In this document: piece by piece, positions 9,276 to 19,097 of the stretch
Layout of the letters: every line of letters starts with the position of its first letter
Position numbering within the stretch: position 1 is the stretch's first letter
Source of the DNA: Chitinophaga pinensis
GTDB lineage: Bacteria; Bacteroidota; Bacteroidia; Flavobacteriales_D; Crocinitomicaceae
Assembly (NCBI GenBank): GCA_945863605.1
Contig: CAMAZP010000001.1
Span: 88,272-152,271, forward strand
Reading direction: 5' to 3'
Length of the DNA: 64,000 bases
Made by a program: the position numbers and the translations under genes
The notes under the pieces: model-generated
The model's input: only the letters and a program-made list of their open reading frames with translations
Databases searched by the model: none
Told to the model about the DNA's origin: nothing

Positions 9276-11645
9276 TTATTTACTATTAACAATCATTAAT
9301 TTGAAGTTTTTCTTAATTGAAGCATTTTCAAAAAGCAAAAAATAAATTCCTTCCGAATAATTTTCGAAATTGATTGTATTTTTTAAAATTTGGTCATCTT
9401 TATAAACACTTTCATTAAATACTTCTCTACCATATGAATCAGTTACTCTTATAGTGCATTCACCTTTAGTTTCTGAATCAAATAAATAAGTGAAAGTTCC
9501 ATTTGAAGGATTCGGATAAACATCAATAAATTCTGTTTGAATTAATTCCTCAGTACTTTCATTGCCTTCTATTTCTCTGTATGATGTACTAGCTCTTTCA
9601 GCTTTTAAAGTGTAACATGTGCTGGCGTTAAATGCTCCGTTATAACCATAAACGTTTACATAGTATGTTCCAACTGGTGCATTATTGTATTTGATTTGTT
9701 CTGTTGTAGTTCCAGAATTCTCAGACGTAAATAATAAAGTCCCTGAACTATTATATAGCCTTAAATCATAATCTGCAGGTAGATTAGATAATGTTACACG
9801 AATGTTTTTTGCTGATGAGGTATTTGAGAATTTATACCAATCTGTATCAATGCTTGTTGCAATTGCAGCTGAACTATTCGTATTAATAGTTATGGTTTTT
9901 GCTGTAGATAGTGTGTTATTTGTTTCGTATGCGTTAGAACAACTAGGTATTGTTGCTTGAGTGGTAAAGTTTGTTCCTGAAATATATGCACTACTACCAA
10001 TTGTACAATTTGTACTTACTTTCCAATTATAGGTAGTTGAAGCTGATAATCCTGTTAGGTTTATGGAAGCTGTTGTTGTTGTAACAGTAGTCCAAGTTGT
10101 AGCAGTAGATTTTTTGTATTGTACAGAATAGTTTGTTGCCCCACTTACACCAGTCCAACTGAGGGATGCCGTTGTTGTGCTTGTAGAAACATTTGACAGA
10201 TTTGTTGGAGTTGAACAAGTAGTTCCTGAAGTTCCGGTTTGTATATTTAAAGTGTAATCCTCCACTTCTCCGTATGTAAAGACTTCACAAGGTCCAGAAA
10301 TTACACCATCTTTCATTATAATTCTCATTCTAACATTACCTGTAATTGAAGTGGTTGGAATTAGAATAGAGGTCGTAATAGCAGTTGAAGTACTTGGAGA
10401 TGAGTAAACTAACTCTTCAACATCGCTGAAGTCTAAGTCCCCATTGTAATCAATATAAACTTTAAAGTATTCTGCATATGAAGTACTAGCAAAAGCAGGA
10501 GTAAGACTTAAAGAATAGCTACTTCCTTTGGTTACATTGGTAGAAATTGATGTATAGTTAGCATAACCACCGCTTCCTGTTGAGGAATTATTGATAGAAT
10601 TAAATGATACATTTGAAATCCACTCATATTGAGAGCTACTGCTATTTGATGAACAATAAGTTGGTGTTGTAACTCCACCTCCAGAAGAACCAGAGCAACC
10701 CGGGGATGTAACTAAACTTGCTTTTGATCCACCGGCAACAAATAGAGCTTGCATTCGAGCTTTTTGACCATTAGAAAACATTTGCATGCAAGCATCATCA
10801 ACATAATCCATATAGTTCATAAACATTTCAGCTGATGTTCCACAAGAATTTGAACGTGGGTGCGAGGGGCAACCATAATTTGATGTATTATGAACTGGAG
10901 TATCTGAAACTAAATCACTTCCACAAGTTGCATCTCCCCAAATATGACGTAAATTCAACCAGTGACCAACCTCATGTGTTGCTGTTCTTCCTTTATTAAA
11001 TGGTGCTTGAGCTGTACCAGTTGTTCCAAAACAAGTGTAACCAATTACTACACCATCAGTTGAAGCTGAACCACCAGGAAATTGAGCATAACCAAGTATA
11101 CCACCACTCATGTTACACACCCAAATATTTAAATATTGACTGGAGGGCCAAGCATTACTTCCTCCTGAAGATGAAAATTTAACACCATCATTTGTCGAGA
11201 ATGAAGTTTTGCTAGTTTGAACTCTTAGAATTCCTGATGTAGTATTTCCATTAGGGTCTCTGTTTGCTAAGCAAAAGTTGATTTCAGCATCAGCAACTAA
11301 TCCTGCGAATGTTGAGGGAACTAGATTCAAATCTGAATTTAATTTTCTAAAATCTTGATTAAGTACATTTAATTGAGATTGAATTTGAGCATCTGAAATA
11401 TTTTGAACTGAGCTATTATAAACTACGTGTACAACAACTGGAATTGTAATGACAGCTTTATTAGTATTTAATTTTCCAGTAGCAATTACATGGTTTGTGA
11501 AATTTTCTATTTTCTCCAGTCGCTCAAATAACTGAGGATCTTCGTTTAATAAACGTTCGTGATTTTCAACAGTGTGGCAAGTACGTTGTTGCGCAAATGA
11601 AACCAAAGATGTTAAAAAAAGGGATATGAATAAAAATTTTCTCAT
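9276..11645 (-). CDS. secreted M43 (pappalysin-type) zinc metalloprotease with T9SS sorting domain
   Basis: 789 residues. After a signal peptide (MRKFLFISLFLTSLVSFAQ) and a propeptide-like stretch comes an M43 domain. It has the zinc motif HEVGHWLNLRH starting at residue 224, WGD after it, and the met-turn segment FMNYMDYVDDACMQMF. Then come a GEVEDY domain (about 380-470), a fibronectin type III domain (about 480-565), a PPC-like beta domain (about 570-690) and a T9SS type A sorting domain from VYPNPSNGTF to the end. The protease should digest extracellular protein after export by T9SS. The usual glycine of HEXXHXXGXXH is Asn here. A TATTTTTG element lies 14 bases upstream of the ATG. Confidence 0.94.
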   Translation of the reverse strand: MRKFLFISLFLTSLVSFAQQRTCHTVENHERLLNEDPQLFERLEKIENFTNHVIATGKLNTNKAVITIPVVVHVVYNSSVQNISDAQIQSQLNVLNQDFRKLNSDLNLVPSTFAGLVADAEINFCLANRDPNGNTTSGILRVQTSKTSFSTNDGVKFSSSGGSNAWPSSQYLNIWVCNMSGGILGYAQFPGGSASTDGVVIGYTCFGTTGTAQAPFNKGRTATHEVGHWLNLRHIWGDATCGSDLVSDTPVHNTSNYGCPSHPRSNSCGTSAEMFMNYMDYVDDACMQMFSNGQKARMQALFVAGGSKASLVTSPGCSGSSGGGVTTPTYCSSNSSSSQYEWISNVSFNSINNSSTGSGGYANYTSISTNVTKGSSYSLSLTPAFASTSYAEYFKVYIDYNGDLDFSDVEELVYSSPSTSTAITTSILIPTTSITGNVRMRIIMKDGVISGPCEVFTYGEVEDYTLNIQTGTSGTTCSTPTNLSNVSTSTTTASLSWTGVSGATNYSVQYKKSTATTWTTVTTTTASINLTGLSASTTYNWKVSTNCTIGSSAYISGTNFTTQATIPSCSNAYETNNTLSTAKTITINTNSSAAIATSIDTDWYKFSNTSSAKNIRVTLSNLPADYDLRLYNSSGTLLFTSENSGTTTEQIKYNNAPVGTYYVNVYGYNGAFNASTCYTLKAERASTSYREIEGNESTEELIQTEFIDVYPNPSNGTFTYLFDSETKGECTIRVTDSYGREVFNESVYKDDQILKNTINFENYSEGIYFLLFENASIKKNFKLMIVNSK

Positions 11646-11659
11646 AATTTTATTTTTCT

Positions 11660-11667
11660 CAAAAATA
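11660..11667 (-). promoter_or_regulatory. candidate -7 element for the M43 protease
   Basis: Minus-strand TATTTTTG, an exact TAnnTTTG match, 14 bases before the ATG at 11645. The rest of 11668-11811 is AT-rich with T runs; no -33 box is convincing. Confidence 0.45.
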
Positions 11668-11811
11668 AATATTTAAACTCATCATCAATAAATTATAACT
11701 ATTTTTTTTTGGTTTTTTTTGGAATTTAATTGGATCTTTATTTTTATTAGTTTTAACAATAAAATTTGAAAAATTATAATTTGAATAACAGATTAATTAT
11801 GATTTTATGTT

Positions 11812-14100
11812 TTAACGTATTGCACGCTCATTAAAAATAACATAACCAAAACTTACTTGAAAAATAAATGGATTGATTTGTTTTGGAAAATAGTTTACTG
11901 TTGCTCGAACTGGACCAATTGGAGAGTGATATACAAATGTGCTTGAAGCCAAAATCGATTCTCCTCCCGAAGGTTTCGTATATTCAATAGTTCCATTACT
12001 ATTTTTTTGTAACAATAAAAATGGTTGATAATAATAGGATTCTAAACGTAAATCAACGTTTTTATGCAATGTAAAAATAAGATTTAAACCAGCACCAATA
12101 AATTGTGGAGAACGATATTCTGGCAAGAAAAAAGTTTCCATATCAGGCAAAATATTGAATACGGGCATCGTTAAAATACTTGCTGTGTAATTTGCAAAAA
12201 GGGATTGGCTATTAAAAACACATTTAGCATGTATTCCAAGGTGAAAATATTTTACATTTATTAAATAAGATACAAATTCACTTTGAATACTTATCCATTG
12301 ATGGTTTTTTATTACAGTATCTTTAAGGACAGCAGTTGAACCTGGAGTTGTATTTTCCTGACCAGAGGTATAGCGAGCTTTCAGCGAAAAAAAATGACCT
12401 TGATTGGCGAATTGTTTTCTGTTCAAACTGTTTTGAACAAAATCCCAAGTGAAAGAGTTTCCTGTTAGTATTGTGAAATCCGTTGTGTCTTTATTTGTAA
12501 AGTTTGCCGTTTGATAGTAATCATCTTCCAATATAAAAACACGATAATCTAAACTAGACTTAGAATTATTTCCTGTTGGAATTTTTAGTTTGACACCACC
12601 ATACATCTCATTTTGTACTAAGAATGAAGGCTTTACATCTTCGAAAAATGTTGAAAAACTCCTGAAATAATCCCAACGATTCATAGTAAAATATCCCGAC
12701 AAAGCAATTGGGAAAACTGAAGGTACTTCGATTGTTAAATCTGCTCGAGCTGAACCATAAAACTTTCCAAAGTATGATTCTCCATGTAAAGCATAAGCTA
12801 TTTTCCCCACACCTCTGTATGTCAAGCCTAAATAACCTGTATTTACTGATCGTGATGAAAAATGACCACCAATATCAACTTTGAATTCTTTAGATTTTGT
12901 AACATCTAAATTCAATTGGTGTGTTGAATCTTTAAGCAAATCAAGCGTAGGATAGATGTAATCAATTTGCTGGGTTGCATACAAACGAAAATACCTTTTT
13001 GTAAACTTATTTATATCTAATGTTTCAGTTTTTTTATCTCTTATAATTGAATTAGATGCAAAACGATAATCAATATTCTTAATCTTGTTGTTTGTGATAG
13101 ACGAAATACGAATTGGGGGTATCCTAGCTTTAAATTCAGCTCGTCGTTTATTTAATTCTTCTTTTGAAACTTTGTGATAGATAAAATTATCTAAGGAATC
13201 TAGATACTTTAATGTAGCATTGTAGCCGTCGTCTATAGCTTGTTTTACATTTCCAAACTCAAAGGTACCTACATCAGTTTTTGGCTCAATTATGATACCC
13301 TCTGTACAAGGTAAATTGTAATTTGTTGGAGTGGTAAGCATAGTACTTACTAATCCAAAAAAGTCGCGTTCATTTATTGGTTTTGGATTTGACGAAACAT
13401 TACTACCTATCAAATAGTCTGGATGGAAGTCATTGTACATAACATCAATTGGAAAATTATTATATAAACCACCATCAAACATAACAATTCCATTGATTTT
13501 TATAGGATTAACATACATTGGGTATGTCATGGACGCACGAACTGCTTGATTTAAATATCCCTTTGAGAAAACAACACTTTTACGATTTAAAACATCTGCA
13601 CCTACACAACGAAAAGGGACAAATAATTTATCAAAATCACCACCAACTGCAGCACTTGTTGTACCAAGTATACGCAACATTTCATAATCTAAATAGGCAG
13701 GAGTAATTAAATTAAGAGGAATTGATTTTCTTAAAATACTGTCTTTTGCAAAAGAAAAATTCAGTAAACTCGAATTAGCATCATCTTGTCGAAATAAAAA
13801 TTTCTTTGAAACCTCCACCTGTCCTGTGGTCATCAACTGAAATTGCTTACTCATCACGAAAGTTTCAATTTCCTCAGGAGAATAACCACACGCATAAAAA
13901 CTACCAACTAATGAACCTGCTGATGTCCCTGCAATAAAATCAATTGGTATTCCTCGTTCCTCTAAAGCTTTTAAAACTCCAATATGAGCTACACCGGTAG
14001 CACCGCCTCCACTCAATATCAAACCTACTTTTTGCTGTGCACTTATTATTGAGGGATAAACAAAAAATAAAAGCAAAAATAACGTGGTAAAACCTCTCAA
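11812..14100 (-). CDS. patatin-like phospholipase fused to an outer-membrane barrel
   Basis: About 762 residues from the TTG at 14100. Signal peptide, then a patatin domain: GLILSGGGATG oxyanion loop, nucleophile Ser60 in GTSAG, and Asp209 in MFDGGLYNNFP, the complete catalytic dyad. A POTRA-like link (about 330-420) leads to a C-terminal Omp85-like barrel ending in KQINPFIFQVSFGYVIF. This architecture matches PlpD-type (type Vd) autotransporter phospholipases, which hydrolyse lipid at or outside the outer membrane. An in-frame GTG at 14169 would add 23 residues. But a TAACTTTG promoter element (14116-14123) lies between the two starts, and the signal peptide begins right after the TTG, so I prefer 14100. 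Confidence 0.92.
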   Translation of the reverse strand: MRGFTTLFLLLFFVYPSIISAQQKVGLILSGGGATGVAHIGVLKALEERGIPIDFIAGTSAGSLVGSFYACGYSPEEIETFVMSKQFQLMTTGQVEVSKKFLFRQDDANSSLLNFSFAKDSILRKSIPLNLITPAYLDYEMLRILGTTSAAVGGDFDKLFVPFRCVGADVLNRKSVVFSKGYLNQAVRASMTYPMYVNPIKINGIVMFDGGLYNNFPIDVMYNDFHPDYLIGSNVSSNPKPINERDFFGLVSTMLTTPTNYNLPCTEGIIIEPKTDVGTFEFGNVKQAIDDGYNATLKYLDSLDNFIYHKVSKEELNKRRAEFKARIPPIRISSITNNKIKNIDYRFASNSIIRDKKTETLDINKFTKRYFRLYATQQIDYIYPTLDLLKDSTHQLNLDVTKSKEFKVDIGGHFSSRSVNTGYLGLTYRGVGKIAYALHGESYFGKFYGSARADLTIEVPSVFPIALSGYFTMNRWDYFRSFSTFFEDVKPSFLVQNEMYGGVKLKIPTGNNSKSSLDYRVFILEDDYYQTANFTNKDTTDFTILTGNSFTWDFVQNSLNRKQFANQGHFFSLKARYTSGQENTTPGSTAVLKDTVIKNHQWISIQSEFVSYLINVKYFHLGIHAKCVFNSQSLFANYTASILTMPVFNILPDMETFFLPEYRSPQFIGAGLNLIFTLHKNVDLRLESYYYQPFLLLQKNSNGTIEYTKPSGGESILASSTFVYHSPIGPVRATVNYFPKQINPFIFQVSFGYVIFNERAIR

Positions 14101-14115
14101 TTTCGTTCTTTTGCA

Positions 14116-14123
14116 CAAAGTTA
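14116..14123 (-). promoter_or_regulatory. candidate -7 element for the patatin gene
   Basis: Minus-strand TAACTTTG matches TAnnTTTG and lies 15 bases before the TTG start at 14100. It is downstream of the alternative GTG start and so helps decide it. Confidence 0.45.
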
Positions 14124-14208
14124 GCTGATTATCTTTGAAATGAGAATTTGAGAATGTTAAAAACAACACAATTTTAGGTGAAATCTGCTTTAAAAACTAT
14201 TGATAAGA

Positions 14209-15387
14209 ATGAAAAAGGAAATTGAATTAAAAGACGACGAATATTTTATCACTTTAAAATGTGTGTTTGGATTTGAAGAAACACTCAAAGAAGAATTAAT
14301 AGAGTTAGGTTATAAGGAAGTTGAATTACTTAATCGTGCAATAAGAATTGTTGGAACTTGGAGAGATGTTTATTTCTTGAATTTAAATGTGCGTTGTGCG
14401 AATTCAATTTTAGTTGAAATCGATCATTTTTTTATACAAACAGAGGAGGACTTGTATAAAAGAGCTTCCAAAATTGGTTGGACAACTATTTTTGACGTTA
14501 AGAAAACATTTGCGGTAAAAGGTGCTGTTTTTTCCTCATTATTCACTAATTCACATTACCCTTTTTTAGTAGTAAAAGATGCGATTGTTGATGCATTTAG
14601 AGACAAGTATAATGAGCGCCCAGATGTTGAATTGAAGCGTCCACAAGTTGTTTTTGATTTATACATAAAAGAAAAAGAAGTTACAATTTCAATTAATACA
14701 AGTGGAGTTCCATTATTTCAACGTGGATATAGAGAGGCAGTAGGAGAGGCACCTTTAAATGAAGTGGTTGCTGCCGGTTTAATTCGTATGTCTGGTTGGG
14801 ATAGAAAAACAACTTTGTTAGATCCGTTTTGTGGATCGGGAACTTTATTGATAGAGGCTGCTTTATTGGCTTCAGGGATTCCTTCCAATATTGAACGTCA
14901 ACACTATGCTTTCAAAAATTTAAAGGACTTTGACCAAGCACTTTGGGATGAAATTTACAATGGTGCTTTGCGTAATGTAAGAAGCTTACCTTGCAAAATA
15001 ATTGGTTCAGATCTATCTGATGAAATGATTATCAAAACACGTCGAAATTTGCGTTCAATGAGTTTCGGACGCTTTATTCAAACGAGTGTTTTACCTTTCA
15101 ATGAAGTTAAAAAGCCGGATGATGAAAAAGTGTTTATCGTCACCAATCCTCCTTATGGTCAACGTTTAGAGGCGGATGTCACAGAACTATATGACGGAAT
15201 TGGGAATTGGCTGAAACACGAAATGACGAATTGCGAAGCTTGGATCATTACTTCAAGTGAGGATGGTCTAAAATCAATTGGTCTGAAACCCTCCAAAAAA
15301 CATAAAGTTTTTAATGGTGATTTAGAATGTAGTTTTCGTTCTTTTGTAACTTATGAAGGTTCTAAGAAAATTAAAGAAAATCAATGA
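14209..15387 (+). CDS. THUMP-domain SAM-dependent RNA methyltransferase (RlmL type)
   Basis: 392 residues from the ATG at 14209; a TTG at 14200 is in frame but adds only MIR. The N-terminal 60 residues are ferredoxin-like, and the THUMP domain covers about 60-155. The Rossmann methyltransferase follows, with SAM-binding DPFCGSGTLL from residue 205 and NPPYGQRL from 313, the NPPY type of N-methylating enzymes. The family acts on guanine N2 of 23S rRNA (RlmL, G2445 in E. coli); I infer the same target from the domain order, without the RlmK half of the E. coli fusion. It is divergent from the patatin gene. Confidence 0.9.
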   Translation: MKKEIELKDDEYFITLKCVFGFEETLKEELIELGYKEVELLNRAIRIVGTWRDVYFLNLNVRCANSILVEIDHFFIQTEEDLYKRASKIGWTTIFDVKKTFAVKGAVFSSLFTNSHYPFLVVKDAIVDAFRDKYNERPDVELKRPQVVFDLYIKEKEVTISINTSGVPLFQRGYREAVGEAPLNEVVAAGLIRMSGWDRKTTLLDPFCGSGTLLIEAALLASGIPSNIERQHYAFKNLKDFDQALWDEIYNGALRNVRSLPCKIIGSDLSDEMIIKTRRNLRSMSFGRFIQTSVLPFNEVKKPDDEKVFIVTNPPYGQRLEADVTELYDGIGNWLKHEMTNCEAWIITSSEDGLKSIGLKPSKKHKVFNGDLECSFRSFVTYEGSKKIKENQ

Positions 15388-15438
15388 TTATTTACACATC
15401 TAAACTAATTAGAAAGTAAATTAATCTTAGCATCAATT

Positions 15439-15648
15439 TCATATAAGTTCAATACACAAATCTTCGATTCGAATTTCGTCTCCTTTAATCAATTTTGCTC
15501 GTCTTCTAGTCTCGATCATTCCGTTTCGAATTACCACTCCCGAATCTACAATGTGCTTTGCATGACCACCTGTTTCTGCAATTCCAAGGGCTTTTAACAA
15601 TCCTAGAAGTTCGATATATTCGCCTTCAATTTCAAATGTTTCTTTCAT
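15439..15648 (-). CDS. small S4-domain RNA-binding protein (YbcJ-like)
   Basis: 69 residues forming a single S4 RNA-binding domain: IELLGLLKALGIAETGGHAK, then VVIRNGMIETRRRAKLIKGDEI. The size and the GGxAK pattern fit the YbcJ-like S4 family of small RNA-binding proteins. Its ATG at 15648 directly abuts the folD stop codon, with GGAAAG just before it, so it is almost certainly translated with folD. The target RNA is unknown. It converges with the methyltransferase gene across a 51-base gap in which I see no strong hairpin. Confidence 0.88.
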   Translation of the reverse strand: MKETFEIEGEYIELLGLLKALGIAETGGHAKHIVDSGVVIRNGMIETRRRAKLIKGDEIRIEDLCIELI

Positions 15649-16527
15649 TTACTTTCCTTTAAGTTCCATTGCTTTTAACGTATTCATCATCAATGAAGCA
15701 ATAGTCATAGGACCAACTCCACCAGGTACTGGTGAAATATAACTTGTTTTTGGAGCAACATTTTCAAAGTCAACATCACCCGCCAAACGCCAACCTTTCG
15801 TTTTACTTACATCTTCAATACGTGTGGTTCCAACATCAATTACAACCGCGCCATCTTTAACCATGTCAGCTGTTACAAATCCAGGTTGACCTATCGCTGC
15901 AATCAAAATATCTGCTCCACGACAAACAGCAGCAAGTTCTTCAGTTTTAGAGTGTGCCAAGGTTACTGTACAATTACCTGGGTTTTTGTTGCGACCAAGT
16001 AACAACGAAAGCGGTGTACCAACAATATTACTGCGACCAATTATCACACAATTTTTCCCCTCAGTTTCAATATTATTACGTTCAATCAATTCCATAATTC
16101 CCGCTGGTGTTGCACAAATAAATCCTGGAATATCCAAAATCATATTGCCTAAATTACGCGGATGAAAACCATCGACATCTTTCTTAGGATCAATTGCTTG
16201 CGTAATTTTCAACTCATCGATATGCTTTGGCAACGGAAGCTGCACGATAAATCCGTCTATACTTTTATCTTCATTTAATGATTGAACTTTACCCATTAGA
16301 ATTTCTTCTGGCACTGAATCGTCGTATCGTATTAAAGTACTTTCAAAACCAATTTCCTCACAAGCTTTCACTTTAGCATTCACATAAGTAACTGAACCAC
16401 CATCATTTCCTACTAATATAGCAGCTAAATGGGGTATTTTTTTACCTTCTTGTTTTCTTTTTTTCACAGCATCAGCGAGTTCTAATCTGATTTGTGCTGC
16501 TGTAGCTTTTCCGTCGAGTAATTGCAT
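15649..16527 (-). CDS. folD: bifunctional methylenetetrahydrofolate dehydrogenase/cyclohydrolase
   Basis: 292 residues, the normal length of FolD. It interconverts 5,10-methylene-, methenyl- and 10-formyl-tetrahydrofolate with NADP in the cytoplasm. It supplies one-carbon units for purines and formyl-Met-tRNA. Visible marks are [18 protein letters not shown] with the active Tyr-x3-Lys, the signature [14 protein letters not shown], the nucleotide-binding GRSNIVGTP and the C-terminal [10 protein letters not shown]. The ATG at 16527 gives the expected N-terminus [11 protein letters not shown] minus-strand TATCTTTG lies 15 bases upstream. The S4 gene follows with no gap. Confidence 0.97.
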   Translation of the reverse strand: MQLLDGKATAAQIRLELADAVKKRKQEGKKIPHLAAILVGNDGGSVTYVNAKVKACEEIGFESTLIRYDDSVPEEILMGKVQSLNEDKSIDGFIVQLPLPKHIDELKITQAIDPKKDVDGFHPRNLGNMILDIPGFICATPAGIMELIERNNIETEGKNCVIIGRSNIVGTPLSLLLGRNKNPGNCTVTLAHSKTEELAAVCRGADILIAAIGQPGFVTADMVKDGAVVIDVGTTRIEDVSKTKGWRLAGDVDFENVAPKTSYISPVPGGVGPMTIASLMMNTLKAMELKGK

Positions 16528-16542
16528 CCTAAAAGTTTTTTA

Positions 16543-16550
16543 CAAAGATA
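16543..16550 (-). promoter_or_regulatory. candidate -7 element for folD
   Basis: Minus-strand TATCTTTG, exact TAnnTTTG match, 15 bases before the folD ATG. The 138-base folD-16666 interval carries divergent elements. Confidence 0.45.
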
Positions 16551-16561
16551 GAAAGAAGTAT

Positions 16562-16590
16562 TTGGTTTGCTTGAAAAGCAAGTATATTTG
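16562..16590 (+). promoter_or_regulatory. candidate -33/-7 promoter for the gene at 16666
   Basis: TTG at 16562-16564, then an 18-base spacer, then TATATTTG at 16583-16590. Both boxes and the spacing fit the Bacteroidota pattern. The leader to the ATG at 16666 would be about 70 bases. Confidence 0.5.
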
Positions 16591-16665
16591 TAATGTTAAT
16601 TGAATATCGAAAAACGGTAAGATTCAATAGCAATAAGAACTTTCATACGTACAAAAAAATATAAA

Positions 16666-17265
16666 ATGATAAAATACATTACCTTAATTTTATGTCTAAC
16701 TTTCAGCTCAAAGTTCCATTCACAAACAAGTTATGACGGTCAGGAGATTGGAGCAGAAGTTTATGCAGGATTTTCAAATCTTGGAGGAGCATTTGGAGTT
16801 GAGTTAAAACATGCCTCCATTTTAAATAAAAATTTCGCTGTTGGACCTTCCTTAAGAATCCAACGTACATGGTCAAATAATCTTGGGTTAAAAACTAATA
16901 TAAATATTTGGGGACCAGGTGTTTTTGCTCATGCTCGTTACCGAGATATGATTTTTGGTGGCGCTGAATTTCAGTTACTAAGAAGTCCTTTCAACTTCGT
17001 TACTTTTGCCGAGGAACAAAAAAAATGGGCTCCTGTTTTACTTTTAGGTGGTGGTTTTTGTTTTAAACTTGGTCAACATATTCGATTAAATGCTGCTATT
17101 TTTTACGATGTAATTAATGCCAGAAATAGCCCTTTTAGAAGTAGTTACAATTTTAACGTAAAGAACGAAGCTGGTCAAATAGTACGTGTTTTGCCAATAA
17201 TTTATCGTGTAACTTTTTTCTTCCCTCTAGGACAAAGTAAGGAGGAGAAAACAAAAATAGAATAA
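16666..17265 (+). CDS. predicted outer-membrane beta-barrel protein
   Basis: 199 residues with a signal peptide (MIKYITLILCLTFSSKFHSQ). The remainder shows barrel-like strands (EVYAGFSNLGGAFGVELKHA, NFAVGPSLRIQRTW, VFAHARYRDMIFGGAEFQLL) and a penultimate strand VLPIIYRVTFFFPLG. No catalytic motif is visible. The stop is two bases before the bshA start, so the two are probably co-transcribed. That link is positional only and does not imply a role in thiol metabolism. Family not recognised beyond the general fold. Confidence 0.65.
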   Translation: MIKYITLILCLTFSSKFHSQTSYDGQEIGAEVYAGFSNLGGAFGVELKHASILNKNFAVGPSLRIQRTWSNNLGLKTNINIWGPGVFAHARYRDMIFGGAEFQLLRSPFNFVTFAEEQKKWAPVLLLGGGFCFKLGQHIRLNAAIFYDVINARNSPFRSSYNFNVKNEAGQIVRVLPIIYRVTFFFPLGQSKEEKTKIE

Positions 17266-17267
17266 GA

Positions 17268-18389
17268 ATGAAAATAGGAATGGTATTATATCCCACTTTT
17301 GGTGGAAGTGGAGTTGTGGGAACAGAATTAGGAAAAGCACTTGCAGCAAAAGGACACGAAGTTCATTTTATAACGTATTCTCAACCAGTGCGTTTAGGGA
17401 GTTTTCGTGAAAATATTTTTTATCACGAAGTGGCAGTTTCAGATTATCCATTATTTGATTTTCAACCTTATGAAACAGAATTAGCTAGTAAAATGGTGGA
17501 TGTAGTTAAGTATGAAAAATTGGATGTTTTACATGTTCATTACGCCATTCCTCATGCGTCGGCTGCATTTATGGCAACTCAAATTTTAAAGTCACAAGGA
17601 ATAAATATTCCATTCGTTACGACTTTACATGGTACAGATATTACTTTGGTTGGTCGCGACCCTTCTTTTGAACCCGTAATTACTTTTTGTATCAATCAAT
17701 CGGATGCTGTTACAGCGGTTTCTGAAAGTTTGAAAGCTTCCACCTATGAACATTTTCAAATAACACGTGAAATTCATGTAATACCCAATTTTATCGTTCC
17801 ATCCGAAGAAAATGAAGATTTTTCTAAACACATGCGCAATAAATATGCGTGTGAAGGTGAACGAATTGTTTGCCACGTTTCTAATTTCAGAAAAGTAAAA
17901 AGAGTAGAGGATGTACTTTTGGTTTTTGCGAAAGTTAACAAAGAAATTCCATCTAAGTTGATACTAGTTGGAGATGGTCCCGATCGTTATCATTGCGAGC
18001 GTTTGTGCCGAGAATTGGATTTATGCGACAAAGTGATTTTCCTAGGTAAACTTAGAAATACAGCTCAAGTACTTGAAATAGCTGATGTTTTTCTACTTCC
18101 CTCAGAAACAGAAAGTTTTGGTTTGGCAGCTTTAGAAGCAATGGCTGTTGGTGTTCCAGTTATCTCCTCAAATACTGGTGGAATTCCAGAAGTTAACATT
18201 CATGGTTTCTCAGGTTATTTATCCAATGTGGGCGATGTAGAAAACATGGCAAAAAATATGATTAGCTTGTTGCAACCTGACCAATTACCTACATTTAAAG
18301 TGAATGCGAAAGAACGAGCACGCGTATTTGATTTAGAGAAAATCCTACCGATGTATGAAAAAATTTATTCGGATTTAATTAAAAATTAA
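17268..18389 (+). CDS. bshA: N-acetyl-alpha-D-glucosaminyl L-malate synthase (bacillithiol pathway)
   Basis: 373 residues, a GT4-family (GT-B fold) glycosyltransferase. The N-terminus MKIGMVLYPTFGGSGVVGTE closely follows the BshA signature, and the length is right. C-terminal donor-site motifs are present: VGDGPDRYHCE, then ETESFGLAALEAMAVGVPVI and NTGGIPEV. BshA joins UDP-GlcNAc and L-malate, the first step of bacillithiol synthesis in the cytoplasm. bshB and bshC are not in the window, which is common since the genes are scattered in Bacteroidota. The gene follows the barrel-protein gene by two bases and precedes elbB by 21. Confidence 0.93.
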   Translation: MKIGMVLYPTFGGSGVVGTELGKALAAKGHEVHFITYSQPVRLGSFRENIFYHEVAVSDYPLFDFQPYETELASKMVDVVKYEKLDVLHVHYAIPHASAAFMATQILKSQGINIPFVTTLHGTDITLVGRDPSFEPVITFCINQSDAVTAVSESLKASTYEHFQITREIHVIPNFIVPSEENEDFSKHMRNKYACEGERIVCHVSNFRKVKRVEDVLLVFAKVNKEIPSKLILVGDGPDRYHCERLCRELDLCDKVIFLGKLRNTAQVLEIADVFLLPSETESFGLAALEAMAVGVPVISSNTGGIPEVNIHGFSGYLSNVGDVENMAKNMISLLQPDQLPTFKVNAKERARVFDLEKILPMYEKIYSDLIKN

Positions 18390-18410
18390 GAATCAACTAT
18401 CAAAAATAAT

Positions 18411-19097
18411 ATGAACATAGGAGTATTATTATCAGGATGCGGCGTTTATGACGGAGCTGAAATTCAAGAAGCTATTCTCACCTTGCTTGCAATCGAGGAG
18501 ATCGGTGCAACTTATACTTGCATTTCAATTGATGCAGATCAATACCACGTTGTCAATCATTTGACAGGTGAAGAAATGCCAGAAAAAAGAAATATGATGA
18601 TTGAAGCTGCACGTATTGGGCGTGGCGAAGTAAAAGAAATAAAAAGCATTCAACCAGCTGATATTGACGCCTTGGTTATTCCTGGAGGATTTGGTAGTGC
18701 TAAGAATTTTACAACTTGGGCTTTTGATGGTCCCAATGGAACGATTCGCGACGACGTAAAATTACTCTTGGTAAATATGATTAACGTTGGAAAACCAATA
18801 GTTGGGCTTTGTGTAAGTCCAGTTGTTTTGGCAAAAGCATTCGAGGGCTCAGCTGTGAAATTGAATTTAACAATAGGTACTTCACTAGAAAATTCACCTT
18901 ATGAAATTCCACAATTTGAGTTAGGACTGCAAGCTACAGGTGCTACAACAGCTGAAAAAACAATTCGTGAGATATTAGTTGACCAAGAAAATAAAGTGAT
19001 AACTGCACCTTGCTATATGATGAAAGCATCAGTTTTAGAAATTAGAAACAATATCAAACAAGCAATCGAAGCGCTTAAGGAATTAATTGATGCCTAA
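18411..19097 (+). CDS. elbB: ElbB-type DJ-1/PfpI superfamily protein (glyoxalase-like)
   Basis: 228 residues starting MNIGVLLSGCGVYDGAEIQE, the characteristic opening of ElbB (isoprenoid biosynthesis glyoxalase ElbB). The DJ-1/PfpI fold shows in ALVIPGGFGSAKNF and in the nucleophile-elbow region GLCVSPVVLAKAF, with Cys where the family has its reactive cysteine. E. coli ElbB has weak glyoxalase activity, and its in vivo role is unsettled. The stop overlaps the meaB start by eight bases (ATGCCTAA), which implies translational coupling. Confidence 0.92.
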   Translation: MNIGVLLSGCGVYDGAEIQEAILTLLAIEEIGATYTCISIDADQYHVVNHLTGEEMPEKRNMMIEAARIGRGEVKEIKSIQPADIDALVIPGGFGSAKNFTTWAFDGPNGTIRDDVKLLLVNMINVGKPIVGLCVSPVVLAKAFEGSAVKLNLTIGTSLENSPYEIPQFELGLQATGATTAEKTIREILVDQENKVITAPCYMMKASVLEIRNNIKQAIEALKELIDA